Positions 46,242 to 54,794 of a stretch of DNA of 64,000 nt are shown here, piece by piece. Each line of letters starts with the position of its first letter. The first letter of the stretch is position 1. The notes beneath the pieces were generated by a model. The model was given only the letters and a program-made list of their open reading frames with translations. It was not told the DNA's origin and ran no database searches. A program made the position numbers and the translations under genes. The DNA is from Salinilacustrithrix flava (GTDB taxonomy: Bacteria > Actinomycetota > Acidimicrobiia > Acidimicrobiales > Salinilacustritrichaceae), in the NCBI GenBank assembly GCA_024128875.1, contig JAMYFF010000002.1, forward strand, positions 434,001-498,000. Direction: 5' to 3'.

Positions 46242-47690
46242 TGCAAGGTCGAAGCCGAACACCGCGCCCCCGCCCGGCCGGTCCGTCACCCACAGGTCGC
46301 CCCCCTGGGCCCGGGCCAGCCGGCGACTGACGTACAGCCCGAAGCCCGAACCACCGGTCCCCTCACCGCAGTGGCTCCGTTCGAAGAGGACCTCGCGGTG
46401 AGCCGGCGGGACGCCGGGCCCGCTGTCGCAGACCAGCACGACCGTTCTGACACCGTCGCTGTGCGCTCGGACCGAGACGCCTCGGCCACCCGCGTGGCGC
46501 TCGGCGTTGAGGAGCAGGTTCTGCACGATGCCGGCGATCGCATGCGGCTGGCCGACGACCACCAGATCGTCCGGGACGCCGACGTCCACGCGGAGCCCCC
46601 CACCGACCGCACCCATGACGACTGGGTGCAGCACCTCGTGGAGGAGGAACGCTCGCTCGGGCTCCGGGTGTTCATCGAGGTCGATCAGCCGCTGGAGGCG
46701 CGCCAGCTCGGAGGTGACGCCGGCAGACAGCGTGCGCTTGGTCTCGTCGTCCAGGCGCTCGTGGTATCGCTCGAGCGTCTGGATCGCAGCACCGACCGCG
46801 TGGAGCGCGTTGCGGGCCTCGTGGGCACGCTCCTCCGCAGCGGCCCTGACCCGTCCGGCCTGCGACTGCTCCTCGTTGACCCGCTCGCGGGTCGCTTGGA
46901 GCTCGCGCCCCTGGGCCTCCACCGCATCCCGAAGACTCTCGATGCCTCCACGCAGCGCCGCGAGCGCTCCGAAGACGAGGAGCACGGCCCCCGCGACGCC
47001 GACCGGACGACCGGGTGATGCTGCACCGACGGCAGCTGCTTGCCATCCGGCAAGGGACATGAACAGCACGCTCCCCCATGCCAGTCCCCAGTCCCTGCGC
47101 CGGCGTCCCTCGCGGATCCACAGGCCGGCGATGACTGACCAGCCGACGGTCGCAAGCGAAGCAAGGACCGCGGCGGCAACACCCTCCTCCGGCATCCCGA
47201 GGCCGACCGCATGCAGCGCTGCGGTCCCTGCCACGAGCGCAGCAGCGAGGCCGACGAGCACATGCCAGGCGCGTGCGCCGGTGTCGATCTCCGGCACCCG
47301 AGTGACGCGCCAGGCAACGACCATGGTCGCGATCGCAACGACGGGGAGCGCGTGTCGGTCCAGCCCGACGCCGAAACCGAAGACCGAGGTGTCCGACGCG
47401 ACCATGGTCAGTGTCGTGCCAACCAGCGCGGCGGCGCCCCACAACGACGTGTTGTGGTGCATCAACCGCCACCGCAGCACCAGGAACGCTGCGCTCGACG
47501 CGACGAACGCACCAGCGACGAGCAGCAGACGATCGTCGAGCGGTCCCTCCGGACCAGACAACGGGTGCTCGTCGGTCAACGTGGCGACGGCGGACACCGC
47601 GACCACCACCGCCGCCATCGCGAGCCACCCCTGCGTGCGATCACGCGACGGGGCACACGTCAGGCGCCGCCGATCCTGACCTCGGTACAT
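46167..47690 (-). CDS. membrane sensor histidine kinase
   Basis: A 507-residue kinase. About seven to eight membrane helices occupy residues ~20-245 (for example VVVAVSAVATL; LVGLAAALVAGTAALHAV), with no large external domain, so it may sense within the membrane. A coiled coil follows, then the dimerisation helix with EERAHEARNALHAVG (candidate phospho-His290) and the HATPase domain with N box LLLNAERH (N395), DSGPGVPP and GSGFGLYVSRRLARAQGG. The ATG at 47690 is chosen; upstream codons do not look coding. Partner is most likely the response regulator at 45196. Its 3' end runs antisense into the pseudo-receiver gene. Confidence 0.88.
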   Translation of the reverse strand: MYRGQDRRRLTCAPSRDRTQGWLAMAAVVVAVSAVATLTDEHPLSGPEGPLDDRLLLVAGAFVASSAAFLVLRWRLMHHNTSLWGAAALVGTTLTMVASDTSVFGFGVGLDRHALPVVAIATMVVAWRVTRVPEIDTGARAWHVLVGLAAALVAGTAALHAVGLGMPEEGVAAAVLASLATVGWSVIAGLWIREGRRRRDWGLAWGSVLFMSLAGWQAAAVGAASPGRPVGVAGAVLLVFGALAALRGGIESLRDAVEAQGRELQATRERVNEEQSQAGRVRAAAEERAHEARNALHAVGAAIQTLERYHERLDDETKRTLSAGVTSELARLQRLIDLDEHPEPERAFLLHEVLHPVVMGAVGGGLRVDVGVPDDLVVVGQPHAIAGIVQNLLLNAERHAGGRGVSVRAHSDGVRTVVLVCDSGPGVPPAHREVLFERSHCGEGTGGSGFGLYVSRRLARAQGGDLWVTDRPGGGAVFGFDLASVGRDVVAAGVGDQPDDLSDAGGR

Positions 47691-47818
47691 CCCACTGCCT
47701 TCTTCCCAGCACTTCACTTCTTCCGCCGCAGGCGAGGGTAGGTGGCCGAACGGTGCTGCGGTACAGGCCGAACGGCTCAACGTGGCCGACGCCCTCTGCT
47801 GATGCCTCGGTAGGTTCG

Positions 47819-49225
47819 ATGTCGATGAGCATCGACGAACGCACCGACCTCGACTCCATCCCCGGCACCGTCGCGGCGATCCGGCACACGTTCCAGAGCG
47901 GCCGGACCCGCCCGGTCGAGTGGCGCCAGCGCCAGCTCGACGGGCTCCTGCGCGTCCTGGACGACCACGGCGACGACCTGGTCGCCGCCATGCAGCGGGA
48001 CTTCGGCAAGCCGACGCTGGAGGCGTACTCGACCGACATCGCCTTCACCGCGACCGAGGTCAAGTACATGCGCAAGCACGTGGCCGACTGGATGAAGCCC
48101 CGCAAGGCCAAGCTGCGCCTGCAGGACATGCCCGGCAAGGGCAAGGTCGTCCCCGAACCCCTCGGCGTGGCACTGGTCATCGCCCCGTGGAACTACCCGG
48201 TCCAGCTGCTGGTGTCGCCGATGGCCGCCGCCTTCGCGGCCGGCAACGCCGTGGTGGCCAAGCCGTCCGAGATGGTGCCCGAGACCTCGGCGCTGCTGTC
48301 GCAGGTCCTGCGCGACAACCTCGACCCCGACGCGTTCGCCGTGTTCGAGGGCGGGCCCGACGTGTCCACCAAGCTGCTCGAGCAGCGCTTCGACCACATC
48401 TTCTTCACCGGCTCGACCGCGGTGGGCAAGATCGTGGCCCGGGCCGCCGCCGAGAACCTCACCCCCACCGTGCTGGAGCTGGGCGGCAAGTCCCCCGCCA
48501 TCGTCGCCCCCGGCGCCGACCTCACCGTCACCGCCCACCGCATGGCGTGGGGCAAGTTCCTCAACGCCGGCCAGACCTGCATCGCCCCCGACTACGTGCT
48601 GGTCGACCGCACCCGCAAGGACGAGCTGGTCGACGAGCTGGTGAAGACGATCGAGGAGTTCTACGGGGCCGACCCGGCTGCCTCACCCGACCTCACCCAG
48701 GTCGTCAACGACCGCCACGCCGACCGGCTGGCCGGCCTGCTCGATGGCCACGGGGGCACCGTCGTCACGGGCGGCGCCGTCGACAAGGCGACCCGCAAGC
48801 TCCCGCCGACGATCATCGTCGACCCCGACCCGGACAGCCCGATCATGCAGGAGGAGATCTTCGGACCGATCCTGCCGATCCTCGCCGTCGACGACCTCGA
48901 GGAGGCCATCGCCTTCGTGAACGGCCGGCCCAAGCCGCTGGCCCTCTACGTCTTCACCGACGACGACGCCGCGGCGCGCACGGTGGTCGACCGCACCTCC
49001 TCGGGCGGGGTGTGCGTGAACCACACGCTGTTCCACATCACCCCCCACGACCTGCCCTTCGGCGGCGTGGGCGACGCCGGCTCGGGCCGCTACCACGGCA
49101 AGTCCGGGTTCGACGCGTTCTCCAACATGAAGCCGGTGCTGACCAAGCCGACGAAGCCCGACCTGTCGCTGATCTACCCGCCGTACACGAAGTTCAAGGC
49201 CAAGGTGATGAGCAAGCTGCTCTGA
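47819..49225 (+). CDS. aldehyde dehydrogenase (class 3-like)
   Basis: A 468-residue NAD(P)-dependent aldehyde dehydrogenase. APWNYPVQLLVSP and KPSEMVPET bind the cofactor, FFTGSTAVGK and LELGGKSPAIV (general-base Glu) follow, and the catalytic Cys is in NAGQTCIAPDYV. The C-terminus has a hydrophobic/basic tail (TKFKAKVMSKLL) as in membrane-associated class 3 enzymes that oxidise fatty aldehydes. ATG at 47819 (a second Met two codons later). Divergent from the kinase by 128 bases. Confidence 0.93.
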   Translation: MSMSIDERTDLDSIPGTVAAIRHTFQSGRTRPVEWRQRQLDGLLRVLDDHGDDLVAAMQRDFGKPTLEAYSTDIAFTATEVKYMRKHVADWMKPRKAKLRLQDMPGKGKVVPEPLGVALVIAPWNYPVQLLVSPMAAAFAAGNAVVAKPSEMVPETSALLSQVLRDNLDPDAFAVFEGGPDVSTKLLEQRFDHIFFTGSTAVGKIVARAAAENLTPTVLELGGKSPAIVAPGADLTVTAHRMAWGKFLNAGQTCIAPDYVLVDRTRKDELVDELVKTIEEFYGADPAASPDLTQVVNDRHADRLAGLLDGHGGTVVTGGAVDKATRKLPPTIIVDPDPDSPIMQEEIFGPILPILAVDDLEEAIAFVNGRPKPLALYVFTDDDAAARTVVDRTSSGGVCVNHTLFHITPHDLPFGGVGDAGSGRYHGKSGFDAFSNMKPVLTKPTKPDLSLIYPPYTKFKAKVMSKLL

Positions 49226-49293
49226 CAGTGGGTAAGGGGTGACCTGCGCCGGCGACCCCCTGCCGCCGGCACGACCCAGGAGGCACCACCTCA

Positions 49294-49578
49294 ATGCTCG
49301 GCTTCATCATCGGTCTCATCATCGTCGGCCTGATCGCCGGCTTCATCGCCCGGGCGCTCGTACCGGGCGACGACTCCATGAGCATCGTCGCGACCATCGT
49401 GCTCGGCATCGTCGGCAGCTTCGTCGGCGGGTTCCTCGGCGCCCTGCTGTTCGGCACCGACGGCGACGAGACCACGCTCGGCCCGGCCGGCATCATCGGC
49501 TCGATCATCGGCGCCATCATCGTGCTGCTGATCTACAACGCCGTCACCGGCCGCAAGAACGCAACCGCTCGACGCTGA
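49294..49578 (+). CDS. GlsB/YeaQ/YmgE family small membrane protein
   Basis: A 94-residue protein with three hydrophobic helices (residues 1-24, 31-53 and 63-85) and Gly-rich packing motifs (GLIAGFIARALVPG; VGSFVGGFLGALLFG). This is the transglycosylase-associated/GlsB stress-protein family, of poorly known function. AGGAGG 10 bases upstream supports the ATG. Followed by a strong terminator. Confidence 0.88.
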   Translation: MLGFIIGLIIVGLIAGFIARALVPGDDSMSIVATIVLGIVGSFVGGFLGALLFGTDGDETTLGPAGIIGSIIGAIIVLLIYNAVTGRKNATARR

Positions 49579-49592
49579 GCGTCCTCCACCTG

Positions 49593-49634
49593 ACGCGCCG
49601 CACCGCCGCTGCTCCCAGCGGCGGTGCGGCGCGT
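49593..49634. terminator. strong bidirectional terminator hairpin
   Basis: A perfect 18-bp stem, 49593-49610 against 49617-49634 (ACGCGCCGCACCGCCGCT and its complement), closes on a 6-base loop GCTCCC. It lies 15 bases after the GlsB-like stop and 10 bases from the stop of the convergent acyl-CoA synthetase. There is no T-run, as usual at such GC content. Confidence 0.85.
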
Positions 49635-49644
49635 CCGGGGTCGG

Positions 49645-51204
49645 TCAGCCCACGTTGCGGCCGTGCCCCTCCCAGTACGGGGCGCGCAGCTCGCGCTTGA
49701 GGACCTTCATCGCGCCCGACAGGGGCAGCGGCTCGTCGCGGAAGTCGATGGACTTGGGCACCTTGTACCCGGCGATGTGCTCACGGGCGTGGGCGATCAG
49801 CTCGTCCGCCTCGACCGAGGACCCCTCGATCCGCACGACGATGGCGTGGACCGCCTCGCCCCACTTCTCGCTCGGGATCCCGATGACCGCGACCTGGTCG
49901 ACCTCTGGGTGGCTGCCGATCGCGTCCTCGACCTCGGAGGAGTACACGTTCTCGCCGCCGGTGACGATCATGTCCTTGACCCGGTCGACCAGGTAGACGA
50001 ACCCCTCGCCGTCGATGTGGCCGGCATCGCCGGTGTGGTACCAGCCGCCCCGGAACGCCTGAGCGGTCTCCTCGGGGCGGTTCCAGTACTCCCGCATGAA
50101 GTTCCCCGCCCGGGCGCAGATCTCCCCGGTCTCCCCCGAGGGCAACAGGTTGCCGTCGTCGTCCTGGACGCTCAGCACCACCCCGGGGACAGGGCGACCG
50201 GCCGACCGGAGGACATCGCCGCCGCGCCGGTGGTCGTCCGCATCCAGGAAGGTGAGGACCGCGGACGCCTCCGTCATGCCGTAGCCCTGGCTCAGCTCGA
50301 GGTGCGGGTACAGCTCCAGCAGCCGGTCGAGGATCGCCTCGGGCATGGGGGACGCGCCGTAGGTCAGCTTGCGGAGCGAGGCCAGCCGCTCTGGCCGGAA
50401 CGCCGGGTGCCGCAGCACCATGCCGACCATCGTGGGCACCATCACGGTCCAGTCGACGCCGTGCTCCTCGATGATGTCCATGACCTTCTCGGGGTCGAAC
50501 AGGGGGAGGAAGACCGAGCGGGCGCCGGATGCGGGGATGCCGAGCAGCCCACCCATCGACGCGGCGTGGAACATCGGGGTCTGGTGCAGGTACGTGGACT
50601 GCTCGTCGATGCCCACCGCCATGATCACGTGGTACAGGTTCAGCATCTCGGCCCGCTGGTCGAGCAGCACGCCCTTGGGCAGACCGGTGGTGCCGCCCGT
50701 GTACATGAGCACGACGGGGTCGTCCTCCTCGGGCTCCTCGGGGACCACCGGCTCGCCGGCGGCCAGGAGGTCCTCGTACTTCAGGTCGTGGGGCGAGTCC
50801 ACGTCGGGCCCGATCAGCACCACCTTCTCGATGCCGGCCGCCTCGCGGATCATGTCGATGTTGTTGGCGAAGAGGAAGTCGACGAAGACGACCTTGGTGC
50901 CCGAGTCCTTCAGGATGAACTCGAGCTCGGTCGGGGCGAGCCGCAGGTTCAGCGGGTTGACGATGCCGGCGCCCAGGAAGGCGGCGTGGTACAGCTCCAG
51001 GTACTGGTGGCTGTTGGTGGCCATGATGGCGAAGCGATCGCCGGGACCCACCCCCAGCTCGGTGCGCAACGCCGACGCCAGCTTCGTCGTGCGATCGAGG
51101 TGCTCGGCGAGCGTGCCGCGGTGGTCACCGTCGATGATCACCTCCCGGTCGCCGTAGCGCTCGACTGCCGGCAGCAGCAGGCGGTGGTACACGAGCTCCT
51201 TCAC
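49645..51204 (-). CDS. acyl-CoA synthetase / fatty-acid-CoA ligase (AMP-forming)
   Basis: A 519-residue ANL-superfamily enzyme: P-loop YTGGTTGLPKG, acyl-binding TYGASPMP, LSQGYGMTEAS, the hinge YHTGDAGHIDGEGF with VDRVKDMIVTGGENVYSSEVE and a catalytic Lys in the C-terminal GAMKVLKRELR. It activates a carboxylic acid to acyl-AMP and then acyl-CoA. GTG at 51204 fits the family start (VKELVYHRLLLPAVERYG). Closest in style to FadD13/long-chain and aromatic acid ligases of actinobacteria; substrate unknown. Sits between the accessory block and smc. Confidence 0.92.
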   Translation of the reverse strand: MKELVYHRLLLPAVERYGDREVIIDGDHRGTLAEHLDRTTKLASALRTELGVGPGDRFAIMATNSHQYLELYHAAFLGAGIVNPLNLRLAPTELEFILKDSGTKVVFVDFLFANNIDMIREAAGIEKVVLIGPDVDSPHDLKYEDLLAAGEPVVPEEPEEDDPVVLMYTGGTTGLPKGVLLDQRAEMLNLYHVIMAVGIDEQSTYLHQTPMFHAASMGGLLGIPASGARSVFLPLFDPEKVMDIIEEHGVDWTVMVPTMVGMVLRHPAFRPERLASLRKLTYGASPMPEAILDRLLELYPHLELSQGYGMTEASAVLTFLDADDHRRGGDVLRSAGRPVPGVVLSVQDDDGNLLPSGETGEICARAGNFMREYWNRPEETAQAFRGGWYHTGDAGHIDGEGFVYLVDRVKDMIVTGGENVYSSEVEDAIGSHPEVDQVAVIGIPSEKWGEAVHAIVVRIEGSSVEADELIAHAREHIAGYKVPKSIDFRDEPLPLSGAMKVLKRELRAPYWEGHGRNVG

Positions 51205-51256
51205 GACCAGACCCCCGATTCGTCGACGAACAGGGGACGAGCATCGCACGTGGAAG

Positions 51257-54200
51257 CTAGGCGGCGCCTGCGTGCTTGGCTGCGCCCCGCTCGGACACGA
51301 CCTTGGACGAGCCCCCCGGCGACATGGTGACGCCGTAGAGGATGTCTGCCGCCTCCATGGTCCGCTTCTGGTGCGACACGATGACGAGCTGGGCCTCGCG
51401 GCGGAACTCGGCGACGAGCTCGAGGAAGCGGTGCAGGTTCACGTCGTCGAGGGCGGCCTCGACCTCGTCCATCACGTAGAAGGGCGACGGCCGGGAGCGG
51501 AACACGGCGAAGAGGAACGCCAGCGCGGTGAGCGAGCGCTCCCCGCCCGACAGCAGCGACAGCTTGCGGACGTTCTTGCCCGACGGCTTGGCCTCGACCT
51601 CGATGCCGGTCTCGAGCAGGTCCTCGGGGTCGGTGAGCTTGATCGAGCCGGTGCCGCCGGGGAAGAGGGTGGAGAACAGCTGGGTGAAGTTCTGCGACAC
51701 GTCGGCGAAGGCGGCGGCGAAGACGTTGACGATCTCCTCGTCGATGGCGCGGATGACCTTCGAGAGCTCCCGGCGGCTGCCCTTGACGTCGTCGAGCTGG
51801 CCCTGGAGGAACTCGTGGCGCTCCTGGAGCGCCTCGTACTCCTCGAGGGCGAGGGGGTTGATCGGGCCCATGAGGCGCAGCTCGCGCTCGAGCTCCCGGG
51901 ACCGCGCCGCGGGGGCGACGTTCTCGGGCAGCTCGGGGCACTCGGCGGCGATGGCGGTCTCGGGGTCGACGTCGAGGTCGCGGCGCATGGTCTCGACCGA
52001 GGTCTCGATGCGCAGGTTGATCTCGTTGAGCTCCAGGTCGGCCCGCTGGATGCGCTCGCGCACCTCGTTGAGCTGCTTCTCGACCTGGACGCGCTCGCGG
52101 CGCAGCCCGTCGAGTGCGACGGCCACGGCCCGCTGGGCCTCCGACTGCTCCTGGCGCTTGGCCCGCAGCCCCACGAGGCTGTCCTCGACCTCGGCCAGCG
52201 ACGCCTGGCACGCCGCAGCGAGGCCGTCGAGGGCCTTGGCCCGCACGTCGAGGGCCTCGCGGCGCACGGCGGCCTCCTGGGCGGCCTGCTGGTTCCGGGC
52301 GACCCGGGCGTCGACCTCGACGAGGCGGGCCTGCAACGACGTGCGCCGCTCCTCGACCTGGGCGACGCGGATCTCGAGGTCGGAGCGCAACGTGGCCACC
52401 GCGGCAGCCCGGTCGTCGAGGGCAGCACGGGCCTCGGTCATGGCCCGGGCCGCTTCGGCGGCGGCGGCCTCCTCGGCTTCGAGGGCGGGCAGCATGGCCT
52501 CGAGCTCGGCGACGCGGTCGCGCTCGGTGCGCAGGCGCTGCTCGACCTCGGTGCGCACGCCGGACTGTCCGTCGAGCTCCTCGGCGGCCTCGGTGGCCTG
52601 CTGCTCGACGCGGGCGAGCCCGTCGGCGGACCGGCGCAGCGCGGCGGCGGTCTGCTCGGCGGCCTGCCGGGCGTCGCCGGCGGTGCGCTTGAGCTCGGCG
52701 AAGCGGGAGCGGGCCGCGTCCCGGGCCGCGGTGGCGGCGGTGACGGCTTCGGCGGCGGCCTCGACCCGGGTGCGGGCCTCCTCGAGCGCAGCGCCGGTGG
52801 CGCCGGTGGCCGAGCCGCCGACCCGCCAGGCGCCGGCACCGAAGCGGGCGCCGTCGGCCGTGACGACGATGGCGTCGGGGTGGGCGAGGGCGACGTCGAG
52901 GCCGGCGGCCCAGTCGCCGTCGATGCGCACGGCGGCACCGACGACGGCGTCGAGCAGCGTGTCGACTCCGGGTCGGTTGGAGCGGACGTGGCGGCGCACG
53001 GGCTCGCCCACGGGCGGGGCGGTGCGCGCCGTGCGGTCGACGCCGAGGGCGAGCACGGCGCCGGTGGCATCGCCGGCGGTGAGCGCGGCGAGGGCCTGGC
53101 GGGCGGCACCGGCGCCGTCGACGACCACGGCGGACAGGGCCTCGGCTGCGGCGGCCTCGAAGGCCCCCTCCCAGCCGGCGTCGACCTCGACCAGGTCGAG
53201 CAGCGTGCCGATCACGCCGTCGACCTCGGCCAGGCGCTCAGCACCGGCGGCGGAGCGGGCCTGGTCCAGGGCGAGCTCGAGCGCCTCGGCACGGGCCGAC
53301 CAGGAGCGGCGCTCGGCATCGGCCTCGGCCAGCGCGGCGGCGGCGTCCTCGACCTCGGCTTCGGCGGCAGCGCGATCTGCCAGCAGGCGATCGCGCTCGG
53401 CCTCGAGCTCGGGCAGGCGGGTCTCGGCGTCGGTGACCTCGCTGCGGAGGCGCTCGGCCTCGGCGGCGAGGCGGTCGCGCTTGTCGGCGAGGGACCCGGT
53501 GCGGCCGTCGGTGCGCTCCAGCTCGGCGAGGGAGCGGCTGACGGCCTGGCGCAGCCCGCCCAGCTGGCCGCGGACCTCGGCGGCCTCACCGGAGGGCGAG
53601 GCGATGCCCTCACCCCAGCGGTCCTCGAAGGTCGCCCGGGCGTCGGCCAGGCCGCGCTCGGCCCGGTCGACCTCCTCGGCCTCGGGCAGCAGCTCGGCCG
53701 CGGTGGTCTCGATCGTGGCCAGCTCGTCGCGCAGGCGGGCCTGGTCGGCCTCGAGCGAGGCGATGAGCGCGGCGTCGACGGTGGACTCTCGCTCCTTGGC
53801 CAGGCTGCGCTGGCGCTCGGCGAGCACGGCGGCGATGCCGCGGCCGCGCTCGCGCAGTGCCTCGTAGCGGGTGAGCTCGTCGCCGACGTCGGCGCCGCCC
53901 ATGGCGTTGAGCTCGGCTTCGGAGCGGAGCACCGACGCATCGAGGTCGCGGAGGCGGGCCCGGAGGGTCTCCTCGGTGCCGGCGTGCCCGGCGCGCTCGT
54001 GGGTGGTGGTGTCGAGGCGGCTCCGGAGGCGGGCCAGCTCGCGGCCGGCGAGGAACCGACGAAGGGCGTCGAGCTCGGTCACCAGGTCGCCGTGGCGGCG
54101 GGCGGCTTCGGCCTGGCGCTCGAGCGGGCGCAGGCCCCGGCGGACCTCGCGGAGCAGGTCCTGGACGCGGGTGAGGTTGGCCTCGGTGGCGGCCAGGCGG

Positions 54201-54736
54201 CGCTCGGCCTTCTCCTTGCGCTTGCGGAACTTGAGGACGCCGGCGGCCTCCTCGATGATCAGCCGCCGCTCGGTGGGCTTGGCGTTGAGGACGGCATCGA
54301 TCTGGCCCTGGCTGATGATCACGTGCTGCATCCGGCCGACGCCGGAGTCCGACAGCAGCTCCTGGATGTCGAGCAGGCGGCACGGCACGCCGTTGATCGA
54401 GTACTCCGACTCCCCCGTGCGGAAGAGCGTGCGGGTGATGGTGACCTCGGAGAAGTCGATCGGCAGCAGGCCGGCGGTGTTGTCGAGGGTCAGGGCCACC
54501 TCGGCCCGACCGAGCGCGCTGCGCTTGGACGTGCCGGCGAAGATGACGTCGTCCATCTTCTGGGACCGCACCGACGACGGCGCCTGGGCGCCGAGCACCC
54601 ACGCGATCGCGTCGACCACGTTGGACTTGCCCGACCCGTTGGGGCCGACCACGACCGTGACACCGGGTTCGAGGTCAAGGCTCGCCGTGTCGGCGAAGGA
54701 CTTGAACCCCTTGATCGTCAGGTTCTTGAGAAACAC
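51257..54736 (-). CDS. smc: chromosome segregation protein SMC
   Basis: A 1159-residue SMC. The head is made from Walker A GPNGSGKSN (from residue 31), ISQGQIDAVLNAKPTERRLI, the signature LSLLSGGERSLTALAF and Walker B YVMDEVEAALDD at the C-terminus. Two long coiled coils are separated by the hinge (near residues 500-640, with GAWRVGG). It forms the condensin ring with ScpAB. GTG start (FLKNLTIKGFKSFAD). The opposite strand carries an unbroken frame almost as long; it is a codon-bias shadow. Follows mutM by a short gap with a weak hairpin. Confidence 0.97.
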   Translation of the reverse strand: MFLKNLTIKGFKSFADTASLDLEPGVTVVVGPNGSGKSNVVDAIAWVLGAQAPSSVRSQKMDDVIFAGTSKRSALGRAEVALTLDNTAGLLPIDFSEVTITRTLFRTGESEYSINGVPCRLLDIQELLSDSGVGRMQHVIISQGQIDAVLNAKPTERRLIIEEAAGVLKFRKRKEKAERRLAATEANLTRVQDLLREVRRGLRPLERQAEAARRHGDLVTELDALRRFLAGRELARLRSRLDTTTHERAGHAGTEETLRARLRDLDASVLRSEAELNAMGGADVGDELTRYEALRERGRGIAAVLAERQRSLAKERESTVDAALIASLEADQARLRDELATIETTAAELLPEAEEVDRAERGLADARATFEDRWGEGIASPSGEAAEVRGQLGGLRQAVSRSLAELERTDGRTGSLADKRDRLAAEAERLRSEVTDAETRLPELEAERDRLLADRAAAEAEVEDAAAALAEADAERRSWSARAEALELALDQARSAAGAERLAEVDGVIGTLLDLVEVDAGWEGAFEAAAAEALSAVVVDGAGAARQALAALTAGDATGAVLALGVDRTARTAPPVGEPVRRHVRSNRPGVDTLLDAVVGAAVRIDGDWAAGLDVALAHPDAIVVTADGARFGAGAWRVGGSATGATGAALEEARTRVEAAAEAVTAATAARDAARSRFAELKRTAGDARQAAEQTAAALRRSADGLARVEQQATEAAEELDGQSGVRTEVEQRLRTERDRVAELEAMLPALEAEEAAAAEAARAMTEARAALDDRAAAVATLRSDLEIRVAQVEERRTSLQARLVEVDARVARNQQAAQEAAVRREALDVRAKALDGLAAACQASLAEVEDSLVGLRAKRQEQSEAQRAVAVALDGLRRERVQVEKQLNEVRERIQRADLELNEINLRIETSVETMRRDLDVDPETAIAAECPELPENVAPAARSRELERELRLMGPINPLALEEYEALQERHEFLQGQLDDVKGSRRELSKVIRAIDEEIVNVFAAAFADVSQNFTQLFSTLFPGGTGSIKLTDPEDLLETGIEVEAKPSGKNVRKLSLLSGGERSLTALAFLFAVFRSRPSPFYVMDEVEAALDDVNLHRFLELVAEFRREAQLVIVSHQKRTMEAADILYGVTMSPGGSSKVVSERGAAKHAGAA

Positions 54737-54760
54737 CGCTCGTGACGGTACTGGTCGGGC

Positions 54761-54776
54761 TCCGCGCGAACGCGGA
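54761..54776. terminator. small hairpin between mutM and smc
   Basis: TCCGCG (54761-54766) pairs with CGCGGA (54771-54776) around a CGAA tetraloop, 19 bases downstream of the mutM stop and 25 bases before the smc start. Short and without a T-run; at most a partial terminator or RNA-processing hairpin within the operon. Confidence 0.35.
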
Positions 54777-54794
54777 CCTCAACCAACCTTCATC

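Noticed and set aside
51272..54745. Unbroken 1157-codon frame on the plus strand opposite smc
   Set aside because: Composition is an extreme Gly/Leu/Val/Glu mix typical of the antisense of a GC-rich coiled-coil gene; smc on the minus strand has every family motif.
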